A DNA stretch of 23,501 nt from JAAYLC01 sp964636665. Its GTDB lineage: Bacteria; Bacteroidota; Bacteroidia; Flavobacteriales; Flavobacteriaceae. The stretch is from the NCBI GenBank assembly GCA_964636665.1, contig CAZWVT010000028.1, positions 1-23,501 on the forward strand. The letters are read 5' to 3'. The notes below the pieces were generated by a model. That model was not told where the DNA came from, made no database searches, and saw only the letters and a list, made by a program, of their open reading frames with translations. The position numbers and the translations under genes were made by a program. Positions 22,390-23,501 of this stretch are shown here, piece by piece. Position 1 is the first letter of the stretch, and each line of letters opens with the position of its first letter.

Positions 22390-23501
22390 ATGAAAAATGT
22401 ATTATTTGCATTCGTTTTAACCCTCATTGCCTTTGGCAATAGCTATTCGCAATGGTCAACGCACACAATGACCCACGATGGAATTCAACGTGATTACCGA
22501 CTTTATCTGCCTGACAATTACAATTCAAACAATCCGGCATCTTTGATTTTTACCTTGCACGGACTCGGAGATACGATGGATAACTTTAGTTTGGTAGGTT
22601 TTGACAAAGTGGCAGACACCACCAATTTTATCGTCGTGGTGCCTCAGGCGATTGCCGATGTTATAGCCGGAACTGCATGGAATTCACAGGCAGGAATTTA
22701 TGGATACTACCCCAACACGCATATTGACGACATCGGTTTTTTAAATACCTTGACCGATAATCTAATCAATCAATATGCAATTGATACCGACCGTGTTTTT
22801 ATGACCGGATATTCTATGGGTGGGTTTATGACGCAGCGAATGGCGTGTGAATCCAATACGAAATTTGCAGGTTTTGCTTCCGTTGCAGGAACCATCGGCA
22901 GCGGGATGACCGGCTGCAGTCCAAATCGCCCTGTACCGGTTGCTCATTTTCACGGAACGGCTGATTCCACAGTAGATTATAACAACAACAGTTTTGGAAT
23001 GAATGTCCCCGATTTAATCAATACGTGGGTGGCTATCAACAATACGTCCTCCACTCCTATTCATACTGTATTGCCCGATACTTCGAATGACGGATTTACC
23101 ATAGATCATTATTTATACACCGAAGGAAATGCTGATGTTGAATTGTTTAAAGTAAACGGCGCCGACCACCAATGGTTATACAAGCCTTTAAACGATATAG
23201 CCTACACCGAAGAAATCATTCGTTTTTTCCTTAAAAATACTACACCACTTAGCACCAATTCAATTGAAATTGAAAATAAAATTACAGTGTTTCCAAATCC
23301 CGTTTCAGATTATCTGACCATTCGCATAGGGAATCAGCGAAATGTGCAGCAGGCTGATGTTATATTTTACGATGTTTTGGGAAGAACAGTTTACCAAACC
23401 AACTTCTCGGGAACTGATTTTTCATTTTCCCCCAAAAATCACGGAATCCTCCCCGGGGTCTATCTTGTAAAAATTGAATTAGAGAATACAGCGTTTACCA
23501 A
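22390..23501 (+). CDS. Secreted CE1/PHB-depolymerase-like esterase with T9SS sorting domain (3' end outside window)
   Basis: The ATG at 22390 opens a frame that runs to the window end (370 codons seen). A signal peptide (MKNVLFAFVLTLIAFGNSYSQ) is followed by an alpha/beta-hydrolase of the LpqC/feruloyl esterase/PHB depolymerase type: HGLGDTMDNF (57-66, oxyanion region), nucleophile elbow GYSMGG (Ser142), Asp192 in HGTAD and His260 in GADHQW complete the triad. From about residue 295 there is a Por/T9SS sorting domain (ITVFPNPVSDYLTI, VIFYDVLGRTVY, GVYLVKIE), missing only its last few residues. It is likely a secreted or cell-surface polysaccharide or polyester esterase. The preceding gap 22199-22389 holds a weak TATATTTA element but no gene. 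Confidence 0.92.
   Translation, partial: MKNVLFAFVLTLIAFGNSYSQWSTHTMTHDGIQRDYRLYLPDNYNSNNPASLIFTLHGLGDTMDNFSLVGFDKVADTTNFIVVVPQAIADVIAGTAWNSQAGIYGYYPNTHIDDIGFLNTLTDNLINQYAIDTDRVFMTGYSMGGFMTQRMACESNTKFAGFASVAGTIGSGMTGCSPNRPVPVAHFHGTADSTVDYNNNSFGMNVPDLINTWVAINNTSSTPIHTVLPDTSNDGFTIDHYLYTEGNADVELFKVNGADHQWLYKPLNDIAYTEEIIRFFLKNTTPLSTNSIEIENKITVFPNPVSDYLTIRIGNQRNVQQADVIFYDVLGRTVYQTNFSGTDFSFSPKNHGILPGVYLVKIELENTAFT

Overview
The window looks like a chromosomal segment of a Bacteroidota bacterium, most likely from the Flavobacteriales. Reasons: two secreted proteins end in type IX secretion (Por/T9SS type A) sorting domains; several gene starts lack a Shine-Dalgarno sequence and have a TAnnTTTG-type -7 element just upstream; the base composition is AT-rich; and it carries typical flavobacterial small families (Lacal_2735-like, DUF4197 lipoprotein). 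The species cannot be read from the sequence. A run of 100 N (8780-8879) is an assembly gap inside a coding gene.

Positions 1-6180 are accessory DNA. A broken C-terminal gene piece (1-185, perhaps a second adenine methyltransferase) overlaps the start of a tight four-gene operon: a D12-class (Dam-like) N6-adenine methyltransferase, an AlwI-type type IIS restriction endonuclease, a YejK/NdpA (NA37) nucleoid-associated protein, and an unrecognised protein with three membrane segments near its C-terminus. Gaps between these genes are 2, 3 and 6 bases. The operon is followed by two long imperfect hairpins (4938-5005 and 5051-5178). The second resembles an integron attC site in layout and carries a promoter-like element. 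A carboxypeptidase-regulatory-like membrane protein gene (5194-5955) is then bracketed by a perfect 15-base inverted repeat. A 58-residue membrane ORF follows. This stretch is the best candidate for something new: restriction-modification coupled to a nucleoid protein and a membrane protein, next to cassette-like repeats.

From about 6500 the window looks like ordinary chromosome. It holds dihydrolipoamide dehydrogenase (lpdA) with a bidirectional terminator; a fused isobutyryl-CoA mutase (icmF, opposite strand) interrupted by the gap; a T9SS cargo protein; a DUF4197 lipoprotein; a Lacal_2735-like small protein; a ferritin-like DUF2383 protein; an Ohr/OsmC peroxidase (opposite strand); and a separate MeaB GTPase. 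Lpd, IcmF and MeaB fit together in branched-chain acyl-CoA and propionate-type metabolism.

Positions 15745-21306 look concerned with the envelope: an LTA-synthase-type sulfatase-fold transferase with a membrane-anchored Cys-X5-Arg phosphatase (minus-strand operon), a divergent family 2 glycosyltransferase, and a minus-strand operon of MATE exporter, a 75-residue acidic protein and a PAP2 phosphatase. The right end has a small single-domain AAA ATPase and a secreted CE1/PHB-depolymerase-like esterase with a T9SS domain, cut by the window end.
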